The notes beneath the pieces are model-generated. The model had not been told where the DNA came from. It saw only the letters and a list, made by a program, of their open reading frames with translations, and did not search any database. A DNA stretch of 64,000 bases. It comes from Teredinibacter turnerae T7901. Its GTDB lineage: Bacteria > Pseudomonadota > Gammaproteobacteria > Pseudomonadales > Cellvibrionaceae. The position numbers and the translations under genes are program-made. The DNA is taken from the NCBI RefSeq assembly GCF_000023025.1, contig NC_012997.1, positions 1,348,764 to 1,412,763 of the forward strand, read 5' to 3'. Shown here one piece after another: positions 62,564 through 64,000 of this stretch. How positions within the stretch are numbered: the stretch's first letter is position 1; each line of letters opens with the position of its first letter.

Positions 62564-63697
62564 TTAAGCACCGGCTTCAGATTGCTTGAGCTGACTGAGT
62601 TTGAACTTAAATTTCTGCCGCTCTTCCTGCGTTTGCATGCGCTGCATACCGATTTGCAGTTGGCGTTTACCCATGCGGGTGTCGCCGTTGGCAAAGTATG
62701 CCCGTGCTAATGCCAGGTAAAAATCGGCTTCTTCAGGTTTGAGGGCAATCGCCCGTTTAAGTTTCTGGATAGCTTCGGAGATCTGTTGTTCAGCGAGGTC
62801 GGATTTTGCCAGCTTCGCCAGGTAGTATGGGTTGCGGCGACTGTAGCGTTCCACTCGCGCGGCTATTTTTTCCGCCCGCTCGTGCTGGCCAGTTTCCCGG
62901 TAGAGAATATAAATATTATTCAGGATAGAAAGGTTGTCTTTATCGATTTTTAAGCCTTTCTCGTAAGCGTGTTGCGCCAGGTCGTTGTAGCCGTTCATTT
63001 TGTATACCACGCCGAGGTTTGACCATGCGTAGGCGACACGTTCATCTGTTGTTATCGCTTTTCGCAGGTAGGCGATGGCTGTCGAAGGGTTGCCATTTTG
63101 GGCCGCTTCAGTACCGAGATTGTTGTAGTACTCGGCCAGGGCTCTCGAATCGGCAACTGTGCGTGACCGCATGTGTTGTGATTCGTCTGCGCTCACAATG
63201 TTACTGAACTCAACCGTCACTTTATGACCAGGGATCGCAACCGCCACATTGATATGGCCGGGTACAATATTGAATTTTTCGTTCGGCACCCATTCGCGAG
63301 GAATGGATACCAATTGGAATCGTGCATCCAGGCCAACATAACGGGCCGCAGCCAGGTAGAGACTGGCGTGCGACAAGCAGTTACCGCGTCTGGTGATGAA
63401 GGTTTGCTGGGCGGTGTGCGTAATACTGTCATCGTAAACAATGCCGAGCGCTTCTTTGCCGAAAAGCAGTGTGTGCAACGCAAAAGCGCGGGCACGCATA
63501 TCTCTGACGATCGCAATTTTTTCGTCCAGCACGGCTCGTACCTGCTCATCAATCTCAAGGAGATTGGCCTCTGGCACGTCCGGGATTGTGGTGAGATCGA
63601 GGCCTCCTTCCTGCGTGCTACTGAAGCCCGCGCGGGCGCAGAACAAAAGAATAACGACCAGGATCAGTCGAGGCAGAAATGGGCGGTGCGCAAACAT
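62564..63697 (-). CDS. Exported transglutaminase-like/TPR protein
   Basis: A 377-residue protein of unknown specific role. The signal peptide is LILVVILLFCARAGFSS. A transglutaminase-like domain (about residues 35-185) has the candidate catalytic cysteine in TRRGNCLSHASLYLAAARYV and histidine in IVPGHINVAVAIPG. At least four TPR repeats follow (AEYYNNLGTEAAQNGNPSTA, AYAWSNLGVVYKMNGYNDLA, ILNNIYILYRETGQHERAEK, DFYLALARAYFANGDTRMGK). The combination suggests a periplasmic cysteine peptidase-like or scaffold protein. Confidence 0.82.
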   Translation of the reverse strand: MFAHRPFLPRLILVVILLFCARAGFSSTQEGGLDLTTIPDVPEANLLEIDEQVRAVLDEKIAIVRDMRARAFALHTLLFGKEALGIVYDDSITHTAQQTFITRRGNCLSHASLYLAAARYVGLDARFQLVSIPREWVPNEKFNIVPGHINVAVAIPGHKVTVEFSNIVSADESQHMRSRTVADSRALAEYYNNLGTEAAQNGNPSTAIAYLRKAITTDERVAYAWSNLGVVYKMNGYNDLAQHAYEKGLKIDKDNLSILNNIYILYRETGQHERAEKIAARVERYSRRNPYYLAKLAKSDLAEQQISEAIQKLKRAIALKPEEADFYLALARAYFANGDTRMGKRQLQIGMQRMQTQEERQKFKFKLSQLKQSEAGA

Positions 63698-64000
63698 AGA
63701 TACCTCGCTTGTAAAAGCATGGCGGCTAGTGGCGCTTGCGGGCCGGTTGGGCTGTAAATACCCAAGTTAGCATCGCGCTTTGTGCTTGTTGTAGCGATCT
63801 GCGGGCAAGTTGCCAACAGACTATCGCGCCTCTGACCGCAGGTGTGCAGAGTCATACCGGGTTACTTCAAGCATAGGGGCTTGCGCGCATAAATAACAGA
63901 AATTAACGCTAATGCCGATTGCGCGTGATCAACTGATCCTGCGGAACCCGCCTACGACTATTCGTGTTGCTTGCTGCAGGTGGGGAAACCGCTCGCGGTC
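63698..64000. other. Right-end sequence without recognised features
   Basis: About 300 bases upstream of the TPR protein gene to the window edge. I see no coding frame, RNA gene or clear promoter. Confidence 0.5.

Noticed and set aside
1-64000. CRISPR arrays, tRNA and rRNA genes
   Set aside because: No regularly spaced repeats with spacers, no cloverleaf with CCA-type end and no rRNA-like sequence were seen by eye; a tRNAscan or covariance search could still find something small.

Overview
The window looks like a chromosomal piece of a marine-type gammaproteobacterium. FleQ/FleS/FleR-style flagellar control, an HsbA-HsbR-HptB partner-switching module, SAICAR synthase and malic enzyme all point that way. 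My best guess is the Cellvibrionaceae (Teredinibacter/Saccharophagus relatives), but this rests on gene content only and no database was searched. Most of the window is one large motility locus.

Region 1 (1-3741) is a chromosomal integron seen from its integrase end. An intI gene with a LexA box in its promoter reads rightward. A short attI stretch and at least three gene cassettes read leftward, and two complete attC sites can be folded by eye. An IS3-family element, cut by the window edge, sits in or directly against the attC of the third cassette.

Region 2 (3969-15676) is one long leftward operon for a legionaminic-acid-type nonulosonate: legB, legC, legH, legI, legG, legX, an N-acetyl-sugar amidotransferase, legF, HisF-like and HisH-like subunits, then a Maf flagellin glycosyltransferase. 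The amidotransferase plus HisF/HisH set suggests an acetamidino derivative. The likely acceptor is the flagellin encoded divergently at 16091.

Region 3 (15970-22674) holds late flagellar genes: fliC, flaG, fliD, two different fliS genes and a FliT-sized small gene. Readable sigma-28 and sigma-54 promoters are present, and two related MITE-like elements with nested inverted repeats lie between fliD and fliS.

Region 4 (23020-36444) holds the regulators fleQ, fleS and fleR, interrupted by purC and a membrane-anchored protein of unknown function, followed by fliEFGHIJ. Sigma-54 sites (GG-N10-GC) precede fleS and fliE.

Region 5 (36462-50785) starts with a leftward LacI-type sensor that has no DNA-binding domain. 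A rightward chemotaxis cluster follows (STAS, cheY, cheA, cheW, a soluble four-PAS receptor, cheR, cheD, cheB), then hsbA, hsbR and hptB.

Region 6 (50875-58164) is fliK, then fliLMNOPQR-flhB with a sigma-54 site before fliL. The right end (58230-63697) carries leftward housekeeping genes: an exported catalase-peroxidase, an NAD-malic enzyme and an exported transglutaminase-like/TPR protein. No tRNA, rRNA or CRISPR array was seen.
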